Made by a program: the position numbers and the translations under genes
Assembly (NCBI RefSeq): GCF_000284375.1
Contig: NC_017249.1
Location: 248,001-312,000, forward strand
DNA length: 64,000 nt
Source: Bradyrhizobium japonicum USDA 6
GTDB lineage: Bacteria > Pseudomonadota > Alphaproteobacteria > Rhizobiales > Xanthobacteraceae
Direction of reading: 5' to 3'
The notes under the pieces: model-generated
Told to the model about the DNA's origin: nothing
The model's database searches: none
The model's input: only the letters and a program-made list of their open reading frames with translations
Shown here: positions 31,260 through 40,717 of the stretch, in pieces
How the letters are laid out: each line of letters starts with the position of its first letter
How positions within the stretch are numbered: the stretch's first letter is position 1

Positions 31260-33680
31260 CTATGGCGCTTCGGCTGACGCGACTTTGTCCGTCTTTCGAG
31301 GCCGGTCGCCGATGTTAGGAAGCAAGCTGCCGATGCGGTTGGGCAACACGGGTTCCAGCTTTATCAAGAAGTCGAACGCCATCAGCAATGCGCCGACTGC
31401 AAAGACCACATCGCCGACGATCCGCATCCACTGCCAGAGCAGGGTGGTGTCGTAAAATGCCAAGCTCCGGGCGTAGGCCAAGCCATGTTCATAGACTGCG
31501 AGCAGTTGCTGCCAACCAATGGGGAAGAAGTTGAGCAAGATCCATAGGATGAGGCCTGCGTTGTAAAGCCAGAAGGCGACAACACCCATCCTCTCATTGA
31601 ACTCGCGCGTCTCGCCCGCGATGTAACGCAGGCAGAAATAGATCAGACCAATGCCGAGCAGACCAAATCCGCCAAACAACGCCGTATGGGCGTGGTTGAG
31701 CGTGAGGAAGGTCGCGTGCTCATAATAGTTGACGAGCGGCGCGTTCAACGTGCCGCCACCGAAGACGCCAGCACCCACGAAGTTCCAGAATGCCGCGCCG
31801 ACGACATACAGATACGCCAGCTTGTAATGAAACTCCTCGTGCCGTTGAATCGATCGCCAATTTTCGATCGATTCAAGAATGAGAAGGATCAATGGCAGCA
31901 CCTCGATGAACGAGAACATCGTGCCGAATGGTACCCACAGGCCAGGCGCGCCGTTCCAGTACAGGTGATGGCCCGTGCCGAGAACCCCGCCGAGGAAGAT
32001 CAGGATGAGTTGGAACAGCACGCCGCGTTCGGCCAAATGGCGCGAGACCAGACCCAATCCCATCAGCAGATAGATGCTCATTGAGGCGGCGTAGAATTCG
32101 AACGACTGTTCGACCCAAAGATGCACCACCCACCAGCGCCAATAGTCGGTGATGGTGAAGGATTTTTCGAGCCCCGTCAGTGGAATCATGCCGCAGACGT
32201 ACAGGACTGCGATGTTGACAGTCGCCGCCCAGATGAGATGTTCGAGCCGGATGCGTCCGGTCCAGAAGTGCCACGCCGCGTCGTTCCACAGCGCACGGCT
32301 GGGCCAGAGCGCGCGAGCAATCAGCCAGCTCCACATGATGAGAGCGGCGAAAAACGCGATCTGCCAGAACCGGCCAAGCTGGAGATAGGAAAGGCCCCGA
32401 TTGCCGAACCAGAACCAGCCGCGATCAATCAGGCCCATGATGCCCAGATAGTTGCCGGTCAACGCGCCGACCACGACGATGACCGAGGTCCAGAATAAGA
32501 TGTCGACAAAAAGAGCTTGGTTCCTGGCTTCCCGTCCGCTGATCATCGGCGCAAGAAACAGGCCGGAGCCAATCCAGGAGAAGGCAATCCAGACGAGGGG
32601 AGCCTGTAGATGCACGCTACGGAGGAAGTTGAATGGGAGAAAACTGCCGACCGGAATGCCATAGAAGCTCGCACGGTCGGAGTAGTAGTGGGCCATGACC
32701 GACCCTGCACCGATCTGCAACAGTAGCACCAGCGCCACCAAGAGGAAGTACTTGCCCGTCCGGCGTTGGCTAGGCGTTAGACGAGCGAACCCGGACAGAA
32801 CCGGATCCATCGGCGATGTGTCGGGATCGGACAGGTAGACCTTGTAGATAGCGAGCACGGCCCCGAAACCGAGGAAGACGAAGCAGAAACTTGCCCATGT
32901 CCAAATGAAGGTCGCGCCCGTCGGAACGTTGCCTACACTCGGCTCATAGGGCCAATTCTGCGTCCATGAGACCGTTGTACCAGGACGTCGGGCAACCGTC
33001 GTCAACGAGGCATAAATTAGGAAGTCGGCTGTCTGGCGGGCAGTCTGCGGATCGAGACTACGTGCCTTGCTGTAGCCGGATGCCAAATCATCATGAAGCA
33101 GGCTCACGGCGATCTGGTCGCGGACGGAGGTGATGGCTTGCGCCAGCGCAGGTGCGACCGTGACGGTGCGTTGCGTCAGATCTACACCGCGAAGCATCGT
33201 CTGCCCACGAACCCTGACCGCGGCTTGCTCCTCCGCCGAAAGGGCTCCGAAGGCGCTATGATGAAGTAGCTCGGCAAGATTCTGCTCGGTGGCAGCTTCA
33301 AGATCGACGAGGTTACGAGCGGTGTAGTCCGGCCCGAAATAGGATCCCATGCCATAGAGGCTGCCGTAGTCCATCAGGTCGGCTTTCTGAAAGCCTCCCT
33401 TTCCAGCGACTACGTCGGCGCCGGACATCAGCGTCGCTCCGTCCTGCGCAACTATGCGGTCGGGCACCGGCGGTGCATCCTGATAGGTTCGCCCTGTCGT
33501 CCAGGCCATGAGGCCGAAGCAAGCCGCCGCGGTCACCAGCAGCAGCCACTTCAAGATCCGCGTTACCGGATCCTCATGCATCAGCTCTCTCGTTTCGGGT
33601 GATAGCGTGCTCCGGATTCCTCCGTCCGCGCGGGTTGATGGAAGTCCCTTATCGATTGTCGTCATCGCTTGTGCTTCCAT
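31260..33680 (-). CDS. norZ: Quinol-dependent nitric oxide reductase (qNOR)
   Basis: An 806-aa single-subunit NO reductase with about 14 membrane helices. It couples quinol oxidation to 2 NO -> N2O. The N-terminal extension (residues ~60-270, YQDAPPVPDRIVAQDG...) replaces the cytochrome c subunit of cNOR, which defines the quinol type. Heme and FeB ligand regions are visible: VVHLWVEQSFEF, GTGHHLYW and LNHAHTALFGG. The Glu in HLWVEQ is the conserved catalytic-site acid. ATG 33665 is an alternative start. No norCBQD genes are near, and I found no FNR/NnrR-type box upstream. A detoxifying rather than respiratory role is therefore likely. Confidence 0.95.
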   Translation of the reverse strand: MEAQAMTTIDKGLPSTRADGGIRSTLSPETRELMHEDPVTRILKWLLLVTAAACFGLMAWTTGRTYQDAPPVPDRIVAQDGATLMSGADVVAGKGGFQKADLMDYGSLYGMGSYFGPDYTARNLVDLEAATEQNLAELLHHSAFGALSAEEQAAVRVRGQTMLRGVDLTQRTVTVAPALAQAITSVRDQIAVSLLHDDLASGYSKARSLDPQTARQTADFLIYASLTTVARRPGTTVSWTQNWPYEPSVGNVPTGATFIWTWASFCFVFLGFGAVLAIYKVYLSDPDTSPMDPVLSGFARLTPSQRRTGKYFLLVALVLLLQIGAGSVMAHYYSDRASFYGIPVGSFLPFNFLRSVHLQAPLVWIAFSWIGSGLFLAPMISGREARNQALFVDILFWTSVIVVVGALTGNYLGIMGLIDRGWFWFGNRGLSYLQLGRFWQIAFFAALIMWSWLIARALWPSRALWNDAAWHFWTGRIRLEHLIWAATVNIAVLYVCGMIPLTGLEKSFTITDYWRWWVVHLWVEQSFEFYAASMSIYLLMGLGLVSRHLAERGVLFQLILIFLGGVLGTGHHLYWNGAPGLWVPFGTMFSFIEVLPLILLILESIENWRSIQRHEEFHYKLAYLYVVGAAFWNFVGAGVFGGGTLNAPLVNYYEHATFLTLNHAHTALFGGFGLLGIGLIYFCLRYIAGETREFNERMGVVAFWLYNAGLILWILLNFFPIGWQQLLAVYEHGLAYARSLAFYDTTLLWQWMRIVGDVVFAVGALLMAFDFLIKLEPVLPNRIGSLLPNIGDRPRKTDKVASAEAP

Positions 33681-33753
33681 AGAGCAGCCTGATTAAACGA
33701 ACGCGCGTACCATCGGCACTGAACCTGCGACGAACTTTCTCGAATGCCCCGCG

Positions 33754-34263
33754 CTATCGGAGCGAGCGATGGCGGAGGAGTCGAGCCGTGATTCGCGGCT
33801 TACGGCTCGTTGTTTTGACCGTCGCCCGGGGCGTGTTGCGGAAGCTGATTGCCATGCGGTTGGAGGCGTTCATCAGACTGATCGCGATCGTGAGGTCGAC
33901 CAGCTCCTTCTCGTCGAAGACCGCGCGTGCTGCCTGGTAGGCGTCGTCCGGCACACCCGTCTCGGCCACTCGCGTCACCGTCTCGGCCCAGGTCAGGGCG
34001 GTGCGCTTGGTCTGGCTGAAGAGGTCGCCACCTTCCTCCCAGGCCTGAACCAGAGCGAGCCTCTCGATCGCCGCCCCCTTCTTGACGAGATTGCGGGTGT
34101 GAATGTCGAGGCAATAGGCGCAGTTGTTGATCTGCGATACGCGCAGATAGACAAGCTTCACCAACTCGGCCGGCAGACCGCTTTGCATGACATAGCCATG
34201 CACGCCACCGAGCACCCTGGCGCCGTTCGGCGCGATCTGATTGTAGTCCAAACGTCTCGTCAC
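33754..34263 (-). CDS. AhpD-like / carboxymuconolactone decarboxylase family protein
   Basis: A 169-aa alkylhydroperoxidase-like protein. The CxxC redox motif with downstream His is intact (INNCAYCLDIHTRNLVKKG). The helical core continues to ELVDLTIAISLMNASNRMAISF, followed by a ~25-residue basic tail (TTSRKPRITARLLRHRS). It should reduce peroxides or act as a general thiol-based stress protein. It lies 19 bases after the cupin gene and 73 bases before qNOR on the same strand. Confidence 0.88.
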   Translation of the reverse strand: MTRRLDYNQIAPNGARVLGGVHGYVMQSGLPAELVKLVYLRVSQINNCAYCLDIHTRNLVKKGAAIERLALVQAWEEGGDLFSQTKRTALTWAETVTRVAETGVPDDAYQAARAVFDEKELVDLTIAISLMNASNRMAISFRNTPRATVKTTSRKPRITARLLRHRSLR

Positions 34264-34282
34264 GTTGCTCTTTCCTTGGAGG

Positions 34283-34702
34283 CTATTTAACGGGCGTGGT
34301 CAGCGCTTCGTGGTTAGTGTCGAGGACGGAGACAGCGAGCAGCTTCGCCGGTTCGGTCTTGCTCGCATTGCGGCTGATCGAATGGATCGCGTTCGGTGGT
34401 TCGGACCAGCTCTCGCCCGCTCGATAGATGCGTGTCTCGCCGTCATTCACCTGCGACTCGATCGCGCCCGAAATCACATAAGCGTAGATGAACGCCGACT
34501 TCGCATGAGTGTGGGGCGGGGACGCCGCGCCGGGCGGGTAATCGACTTCCACGGCGATCATCGATTTGCCGGGAATATTGGGAATGGCCGCCTCGAACTT
34601 CTGCGTAACGGTTTCCGCTTCGCCATCATGGGCCGAGACCCGGGCGGCCATCGAGAAGGCGACGACGGCGCAAGTCGCTATGATAAAGGTTCTGATCTTC
34701 AT
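34283..34702 (-). CDS. Exported cupin-domain protein
   Basis: A 139-aa protein with a signal peptide (MKIRTFIIATCAVVAFSMAARVSA) and one cupin domain (SPPHTHAKSAFIYAYVISGAIESQVND, then PPNAIHSIS). The His-x-His plus later His are potential metal ligands, so it acts in the periplasm. AAGGAGAAGG just upstream supports ATG 34702. It is first in a probable operon with the AhpD-like gene and diverges from the MocR regulator at very short distance, which suggests control by that regulator. The enzymatic activity, if any, is unknown. Confidence 0.88.
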   Translation of the reverse strand: MKIRTFIIATCAVVAFSMAARVSAHDGEAETVTQKFEAAIPNIPGKSMIAVEVDYPPGAASPPHTHAKSAFIYAYVISGAIESQVNDGETRIYRAGESWSEPPNAIHSISRNASKTEPAKLLAVSVLDTNHEALTTPVK

Positions 34703-34737
34703 TCGCCTTCTCCTTCTTCCGCGCGCAAGATGTCGAT

Positions 34738-36210
34738 GTGCTAGGGCTAGAAAAAAAGCACCAAGAACGCGAAAAAACAGTGTACTACGGCGGCGTGACG
34801 AAGCCCCTGAACCTGAAGATCGATCGCTCCGCCAAGACGACGCTCGCCGAGCAAATCCAACACGGAATTGCGACCGCGATCGAAAGTGGCGTGCTCGAAC
34901 CAGAAGCCCGCTTGCCCTCTTGGCAGGACCTGGCCGCTCAACTCGGTGTCTCGCGGGGCACCGTGCGGACGGCCTATGAGAGGCTCGGCGCAGCCCGGCT
35001 GATCGTCGCGTCCCGTGCGAGCGGGACCCGCGTCGCCCCGCGTCCACGCGCGGTGCTGAAGGGCGAGCAGCAGCGACCGGATCCCGGGTCGCTCCTGGAC
35101 ATCTTTCAGGAGATGGTCCAGGGGCCCGGCTTCTTCCAGATGGGAGTCCCTGCGACGGAGACCTTTCCGGCAAAGCTCATCGCACGCATCCGCGCAAATG
35201 CCGTCCGTGTAGAAGCGAGTGCGGCCCCCATCTATCCGGATCGGCGTGGCGAGCTTGAGTTCAGGCGAGAGATCGCTGGCTACCTCGCCGTTGCCCGCGG
35301 CATCGACTGCTCACCGGCGCAGATCATCGTCACGGGCGGATATTGCGCTGGGTTGGGGCTGGCGCTCCGAGTGCTGGGTCTCGAAGGGGAAAAAGCCTGG
35401 ATCGAAGATCCGGGCTTTCCGTTCACCCGGAAGGGCCTTGAATTCGCGCGATTGCTTCTCTCGTCAATCCCCGTCGATGCAGACGGGATGGACATTGACC
35501 ATGGTCTGCAGCACGCGCCCGACGCAAAATTGGTAGTCGTGACGCCCGGGCAGCAGGCACCGCTCGGACCGACACTATCGCTTGAACGGCGCCTCCAATT
35601 GCTAGAGTGGGCGGCCGCTAGAGGGGTCTGGGTCATAGAGGACGATTATCTGAGCGAGCTGCAGCTGACAGGCCGGGCCGCGCCGGCGCTGGCATCGCTC
35701 GATCGCGCCGGGCGGGTCATCCACATCGGCTCCTTCAGCAAGACGATCAGTCCCAAGCTTCGCCTCGGATTTGTCGTTGCCCCGATCGGTCTTATGGCTC
35801 GCTTTACCGAGGTTGCAGCGTGTCTCGCCCCCCCGCCGGGGCCTTCGGTGCAGCTCGCGACCGCGGAATTCATGCGCGAAGGCCATTATTTGCGCCACCT
35901 CCGCCGTGCGAAGCGCGCCTATGCGGCCAAGCGGAAAGACTTGCTGGCGCAGCTTCTGCCCCATTTCGATGCCGACAGCGTCGTCGCGACGGGTTTGGCC
36001 GTCCTGCTGCGGTTGCCCGATGGCACGTCGGATCTCGCCATCGCACGCGAGGTACTGGCTTTCGGCATGTTTCCGGCTCCGCTCTCGGCCTGGTATGCCT
36101 CTGCGGAGACCAACCGGTCTGGACTCCTGTTGGGCGTTGCGACATCGCCGACAAAAGATCTCGCGAGATCCTGCGACCGCCTGGTCGATATCATCCGGCG
36201 TTTCAGCTGA
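34738..36210 (+). CDS. MocR-type GntR regulator with aminotransferase domain
   Basis: A 490-aa fusion of an N-terminal GntR winged helix (TLAEQIQHGIATAIESGVLEPEARLPSWQDLAAQLGVSRGTVRTAYERLG) and a fold-type I aminotransferase-like domain, with the PLP Lys in IGSFSKTISPKLRLGF and Asp in WVIEDDYLSEL. MocR proteins sense PLP-linked metabolites and act as regulators. The GTG at 34738 leaves only 35 bases to the divergent cupin gene; GTGs at 34783 and 34795 are equally possible starts and would leave more room for promoters. The probable target is the cupin-AhpD unit. Confidence 0.92.
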   Translation: MLGLEKKHQEREKTVYYGGVTKPLNLKIDRSAKTTLAEQIQHGIATAIESGVLEPEARLPSWQDLAAQLGVSRGTVRTAYERLGAARLIVASRASGTRVAPRPRAVLKGEQQRPDPGSLLDIFQEMVQGPGFFQMGVPATETFPAKLIARIRANAVRVEASAAPIYPDRRGELEFRREIAGYLAVARGIDCSPAQIIVTGGYCAGLGLALRVLGLEGEKAWIEDPGFPFTRKGLEFARLLLSSIPVDADGMDIDHGLQHAPDAKLVVVTPGQQAPLGPTLSLERRLQLLEWAAARGVWVIEDDYLSELQLTGRAAPALASLDRAGRVIHIGSFSKTISPKLRLGFVVAPIGLMARFTEVAACLAPPPGPSVQLATAEFMREGHYLRHLRRAKRAYAAKRKDLLAQLLPHFDADSVVATGLAVLLRLPDGTSDLAIAREVLAFGMFPAPLSAWYASAETNRSGLLLGVATSPTKDLARSCDRLVDIIRRFS

Positions 36211-36669
36211 ATCCCTGATGCGCGGATGGGACGAGATTTCGCCGTGAGTCTTTCGCCATCATCGAGATTCAATCGGCTGCCCAGCTAGGGCACACCAAGA
36301 TTGAAAGCACTGTCCGATACATAGGGCTCCCGTTTAGGAACGCGCAGCGGAGCTTCACTCCTGGTTGGTCCGTTCGCGAGCTGTCGTCTCGACGTGTTAC
36401 CTCGGGCGTCTCGATCATTCGAAAAAGCACGACGCCATTTCACATTCGCACGTTGGGGTGCACGCTCACTTCCAGAATTCAGACGCTGATCGCGCTAATT
36501 TGACCGGCGGCGAGGCTGCTGCAGCTTGGGGCCATGATCGTCTGAACACATGTGACCGTCAGCGGGCAGATTCCTTCCAGCCCCAGCCACGCACAGAGAC
36601 GATCTCAGCTCGCCCCACCCGCGACGCTGGCACCGCTTTCCCTTCGATTATGAGATAGGGACAAATGTG
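36211..36669. other. 459-base stretch without a recognisable gene
   Basis: Between the MocR gene and the HpnN-like gene. Open frames here lack family motifs. No palindrome or promoter stands out. Confidence 0.4.
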
Positions 36670-39315
36670 ATGCGTTCTTTTTGGTCCATGACGATGAATA
36701 CGGCGATCATCACAGTTGTCGATTTCTGCAGTCGCCGCCGGTGGATGGTCATCGTCGGCGGATTATTGCTGCTGCTGGGAACCGCCAGCTACACCATTGC
36801 GCGCTTTTCGATCGATACTGACATCGAAGGACTGATTTCGAAAAAGCTTCCCTGGCACGAACGTCAGGTGCAGTTGACGCATGCCTTTCCGCAGAGAGCG
36901 ATCTTAGCAGTCGTTAGCGCGCCAACGCCTGAAAACGCGGAGATGGCCACGAATGAGCTGTCGGGAGCGCTCGCAAAGGACCCGAACCTGTTTCCCAGGG
37001 TCGCGCAGCCGGACAGCGGGAAGTTCTTCGAGCGCAATGGATTGCTGCTTGGCTCCACATCGGAAGTTCAAAAAACCGCCGAGGGACTAGCCCGTGCGCG
37101 CCCCTTCATTGCCGAACTTGCGGCGGATCCGAGCCTGCGAGGCGTCATGAAGGTGCTCGTATCAACAACCGAAGGCGTCCAGGCAGGCGAGATCAAGCTG
37201 GAGCAAATGGCATGGCCGCTTTCGCTTGCCAAACAGACATTGATCGACGTTCTCTCCGGCAAGCCTGCCTTCTTTTCCTGGCAGGAGCTTCTGCAGGGTC
37301 ACACCCTGCCAGCCAGTCAGTTGCGACATTTTGTGGAGATCGCGCCAAAGCTCAATTTTTCGGCGCTTCAACCGGGGCTTGCCGCTGAAAAGGGAATCAA
37401 TAAAGCGGCCGCCGATCTAAATCTGAACAGCAGGCTCGGCGCCAACTTGAGCCTCACCGGCCAGGTACCGATGAACGACGAGCAGTTCTCGGTGATCCGA
37501 AGCAGCGCCTTGCGCGACACACTAACGGCGACGTTGGGCGTGCTGATTGTTCTATGGCTCGCGCTTCGCTCCTGGAAACTGATCATATCTGTTTTCTGCA
37601 GCCTGGTCGTGGGCCTCGCAGCGACCGCTGCGCTCGGCCTTCTAATGGTCGGCTCCTTCAACCTGATCTCGATTGCGTTTTTTGTGCTGTTCGTGGGCCT
37701 GGGTGTGGACTTCGGAATTCAGTTCAGTGTGCGCTATCGCACCGAGCGGCATGAACTTGGCGATCTGCGACAAGCGCTGCGCAGTGCGGCGAAAAAGTCC
37801 GGAAAACCACTCGCGCTGGCTGCCGCAGCCACCTCTGTCGGCTTTTTCGCCTTCCTGCCTACAAGCTATCGCGGTCTCTCAGAGCTGGGACTGATCGCCG
37901 GATGCGGCATGTTGATCGCTTTCGCATGCAGCATCACGCTGGTGCCGGCGATGCTCACCGTGCTCAATCCGCCCGGCGAACCAGCGCCGATCGGCTTCGG
38001 GAGCCTCGGGCCGCTGGATCGCTTTCTGCAGCGACACCGTATCGCCGTGATCGTCGGCACGTTCGGGGTGGTGCTCGCCGGCTCGCCGCTGCTGCTCCAT
38101 CTACAGTTCGATTTCGACCCGGTCGATTTGCAGAGGGCCGATTCGCCGGCGGTCGTGGCGTATCGACAATTGCAGTCCGACCCGCAGACCACCGGCCACG
38201 ATGCGGAGGTCATGGCACCATCGCTCGAACAGGCTGATGCCATCGCCACGCGCCTTGCGGCGGTTCCTGAGGTTTCGCGCGTACTCACGCTGACGAACTT
38301 CATTCCCAGCGATCAGCGGCGGAAAATCGCCGCCTTGCACGCTGCATCGCAGTCTCTCAGTCCGGCGCTCAATCCGCCCGGGCGGCGGCCCGCGCCGAAC
38401 GATCAGGAACTCGTCGTGGCGATCCGTGGCGCAGCGGACGCTCTCACCAGAGCGGCAGCCGGTGCCCATGGCGGCGCGGCGGACGACGCACGTGAGGTGG
38501 CCGCTCTCCTCGATCGCCTTGCGGATGCCCCACCTAATTTTAGGAGCAAGGCCGAGGCGGCGATTGTCGCACCATTGACCTACGACCTCGATCTCGTGCG
38601 CAAGAGCCTTGCTCCCGAAACCATAACGATGCAGACGCTGCCTCCAGATCTGGTCCGCGATTGGGTGCTGCCGGACGGCCGTGCTCGCGCTCGGGTCTTG
38701 CCAAAGGGCGACGCCAATGATGTCAACGTTCTGCGGAAGTTCGCCGTTGCGGTACTTCATGCCGAGCCGTCCGCGACAGGCGAGGTGATCAGCTACTATG
38801 AGTCCGAGAAAACCGTCACCAGCGCTTTCATCAAGGCAGGCGTCTTGGCACTCGTCGCCATCTCGATCCTGCTGATCATCGCGTTGCGCAGGATAACTGA
38901 CGTTCTGTTGACATTGATTCCACTCCTTCTTGCCGGCGTGGTGACGCTCGAACTTTCCGAGATCTCGGGCCTTTCGCTCAACTTCGCGAATATCGTCGCG
39001 CTTCCGCTGCTTCTCGGAGTCGGAGTTGCGTTCAAGATCTACTACATCATGGCCTGGCGCGCTGGCAAAACGAACCTGTTGCAGTCTACGCTCACCCGCG
39101 CAGTGGTATTCAGCGCCATGACCAACGCAGTCGCCTTCGGCAGCATGTGGGTGTCGAGTTATCCGGGCATGTCAAGCATGGGCAAGATGATGGCGCTGGC
39201 GCTGGCGTGCACCATGGCTGCAGCTGTCCTCTTTCAACCGGTGCTGATGGGCCGTCCGCGGCAAATCAAGCGTTTCGTCGATATGCCTTCGCAGCTGTCC
39301 GAAGCAGCCGAATGA
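36670..39315 (+). CDS. MMPL/RND transporter, hopanoid-associated HpnN-like
   Basis: An 881-aa RND-superfamily permease: one helix near residues 23-45, a first periplasmic loop (SIDTDIEGLISKKLPWHERQVQLTHAFPQRA), five helices, a second loop and a final helix block. The opening VDFCSRRRWMVIVGG and the loop text are those of HpnN, which moves hopanoids from inner to outer membrane. No other hpn gene lies nearby, so this may be a second, stand-alone copy; the cargo could differ. AGGGA lies 8 bases before ATG 36670; ATG 36688 is also possible. Confidence 0.88.
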   Translation: MRSFWSMTMNTAIITVVDFCSRRRWMVIVGGLLLLLGTASYTIARFSIDTDIEGLISKKLPWHERQVQLTHAFPQRAILAVVSAPTPENAEMATNELSGALAKDPNLFPRVAQPDSGKFFERNGLLLGSTSEVQKTAEGLARARPFIAELAADPSLRGVMKVLVSTTEGVQAGEIKLEQMAWPLSLAKQTLIDVLSGKPAFFSWQELLQGHTLPASQLRHFVEIAPKLNFSALQPGLAAEKGINKAAADLNLNSRLGANLSLTGQVPMNDEQFSVIRSSALRDTLTATLGVLIVLWLALRSWKLIISVFCSLVVGLAATAALGLLMVGSFNLISIAFFVLFVGLGVDFGIQFSVRYRTERHELGDLRQALRSAAKKSGKPLALAAAATSVGFFAFLPTSYRGLSELGLIAGCGMLIAFACSITLVPAMLTVLNPPGEPAPIGFGSLGPLDRFLQRHRIAVIVGTFGVVLAGSPLLLHLQFDFDPVDLQRADSPAVVAYRQLQSDPQTTGHDAEVMAPSLEQADAIATRLAAVPEVSRVLTLTNFIPSDQRRKIAALHAASQSLSPALNPPGRRPAPNDQELVVAIRGAADALTRAAAGAHGGAADDAREVAALLDRLADAPPNFRSKAEAAIVAPLTYDLDLVRKSLAPETITMQTLPPDLVRDWVLPDGRARARVLPKGDANDVNVLRKFAVAVLHAEPSATGEVISYYESEKTVTSAFIKAGVLALVAISILLIIALRRITDVLLTLIPLLLAGVVTLELSEISGLSLNFANIVALPLLLGVGVAFKIYYIMAWRAGKTNLLQSTLTRAVVFSAMTNAVAFGSMWVSSYPGMSSMGKMMALALACTMAAAVLFQPVLMGRPRQIKRFVDMPSQLSEAAE

Positions 39316-40052
39316 GACCTTGAATATTCGCATCGGCGAGGGGTGACCTTTCAAGCCAAAGTTGAAGGATCCGCATGTCGGCAGTGAAGGAAGGATTTTC
39401 GTTTCAAGCCGGAAGAAAAGAAGGCTCGGCGCTGCTCCAGGGGTAAGACCACCCCCACCAAATTTCGCGACGATTTTCGACTACGTCCGGCGAAGCTTTG
39501 AGATAGCCGGAAAACAAATACCCTAGACGCTCAACCGGCTTAGGCAAGCACTTCGCTTCGGCCGGCGGATTCGCGCATCAGTTGTTATCGAAGAAGCCGG
39601 CCAGCAGCCTGCCTGCGTTAACGGAAACAGCTCTGGTTCGGAGCTCCTAATCGGTCGAATCCCGCTGCTTCAAGGCAGGTTCGATGTACTCCGACATCGC
39701 GTCCAGCCACGCTTGTTCATACCTTGGCAGAAAGTCGCTTATACCCGCCACAGTCCGGGGTTTATTGAAACTGCCTCCGCAACCGGGCGATGGACATTCC
39801 GTATTCGATCTCGCGGGAGCGGGTGAGCGTGAAATCTCCGTATTCACCGGCTTCTACAACCGAAACATCGATGGGCAAGTCATGGTCCTCGGTGGGAATG
39901 TCGACCGAGCGACGCTAGTGCACATCGGCTATCGTGAGAGCCGTGGGTGGACTATTCAGCCAGACGTCGAAGCCACCCATGAGGGATGGTGAGCCTGTGG
40001 CTCGCTCGGCTGATTTCCTGCGAAATTCGACTCGGGATTACAAAATGCCCGA
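39316..40052. other. 737-base stretch without a supported gene
   Basis: Two overlapping frames on opposite strands (39684-39992 plus, 39647-39847 minus) compete and neither shows a family motif. No repeats of note. The stretch ends at the 3' end of tRNA-Ser and forms the right edge of the accessory-looking region. Confidence 0.4.
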
Positions 40053-40142
40053 TGGCGGAGAGAGTGGGATTCGAACCCACGGTACGGTTTCCCGCACACA
40101 CGCTTTCCAAGCGTGCGCCTTAAGCCACTCGGCCATCTCTCC
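40053..40142 (-). tRNA. tRNA-Ser (anticodon GGA)
   Basis: A 90-base tRNA with long variable arm. Acceptor GGAGAGA pairs with TCTCTCC, followed by discriminator G and an encoded CCA (TGG at 40053-40055 on the plus strand). The anticodon loop is TTGGAAA inside the CACGC/GCGTG stem, reading UCC codons. The T arm is GTGGGTTCGAATCCCAC. Its 3' end faces the accessory region, the side on which integrated islands usually lie. Confidence 0.97.
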
Positions 40143-40214
40143 GGAGCGCCCTCTCTTGAAGGGGCGCCGATGATTTTGCAAGGGATCGCGGGGAAATCGG
40201 GCGAATTTTCCGTA

Positions 40215-40241
40215 AGATATTGTATTTTAAAGACAATATCT
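40215..40241. promoter_or_regulatory. Perfect 9-bp A+T-rich inverted repeat
   Basis: AGATATTGT (40215-40223) and ACAATATCT (40233-40241) are separated by 9 bases. It lies 73 bases upstream of the tRNA-Ser 5' end and 98 bases upstream of the secreted-protein gene, so it could be an operator for either divergent unit. Confidence 0.5.
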
Positions 40242-40338
40242 GACGTCCCTTGGCGCTTCGGAACCGCCCGATGGCTGAACCGGAAGCCGGTTTGGTGCGA
40301 CGATTCACTCAAGACCGCCAAACACGACCGGGGACGCC

Positions 40339-40680
40339 ATGACCATCCAAAAGACCATCGCCGCCCTGAGCCTGATTTCGGCCCTTGGCTCCGCCTTTGC
40401 CGTGCCGGCCGCCGCGCAGGTCTGCACCCGGCAGGGCGTCGACGTGAGTTGCGACGACGGGCGGCGCGGGGTGCTTTCGGGCGATGCCATCATCTGGCCG
40501 GACGGGACCCGCTCCAGCGCCACGCCGCATCCGAGCGTGATCATCGGCAACAAGAGCTCGGTGCATGTCGGACCCGGCGTGTTCGTCGGCCAGGGCAAGG
40601 GCATGGTGCCGCTGGACGATCCCAACGCGCCGAACAAGCGGCAATGCGCGATTTTGGACGGGGTGTCGTATTGTTATTGA
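40339..40680 (+). CDS. Small secreted protein of unknown function
   Basis: A 113-aa protein with a clear signal peptide (MTIQKTIAALSLISALGSAFAVPAAAQ, cleavage after AAA or AAQ). The mature ~87 residues contain four cysteines (VCTRQGVDVSCDDG.. and KRQCAILDGVSYCY), consistent with two disulfides in the periplasm or outside the cell. I do not recognise the family. The gene is flanked by tRNA-Ser and a shared terminator hairpin. Confidence 0.75.
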   Translation: MTIQKTIAALSLISALGSAFAVPAAAQVCTRQGVDVSCDDGRRGVLSGDAIIWPDGTRSSATPHPSVIIGNKSSVHVGPGVFVGQGKGMVPLDDPNAPNKRQCAILDGVSYCY

Positions 40681-40684
40681 GCGC

Positions 40685-40708
40685 CTCTCCCCGCGAGAAC
40701 GGGGAGAG
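40685..40708. terminator. Bidirectional hairpin between convergent genes
   Basis: An 8-bp stem, CTCTCCCC / GGGGAGAG, with an 8-base loop lies 4 bases after the secreted-protein stop and 9 bases from the otsA stop. It can end both transcripts, although no T tract follows. Confidence 0.6.
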
Positions 40709-40717
40709 CAAGAGAGC

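Noticed and set aside
33681..33760. FNR/NnrR box before qNOR
   Set aside because: No TTGAT-N4-ATCAA-like palindrome is present in the upstream region.
39647..39992. Two small overlapping frames on opposite strands (102 and 66 codons)
   Set aside because: Neither has a domain, signal peptide or convincing ribosome site, and they exclude each other. Listed only as a gene-free stretch.
40053..40075. Attachment-site repeat of the tRNA-Ser 3' end elsewhere in the window
   Set aside because: Reading the region around 13-16 kb and other gaps, I found no second copy of the GAGTGGGATTCGAACCCA-type segment, and no integrase gene.
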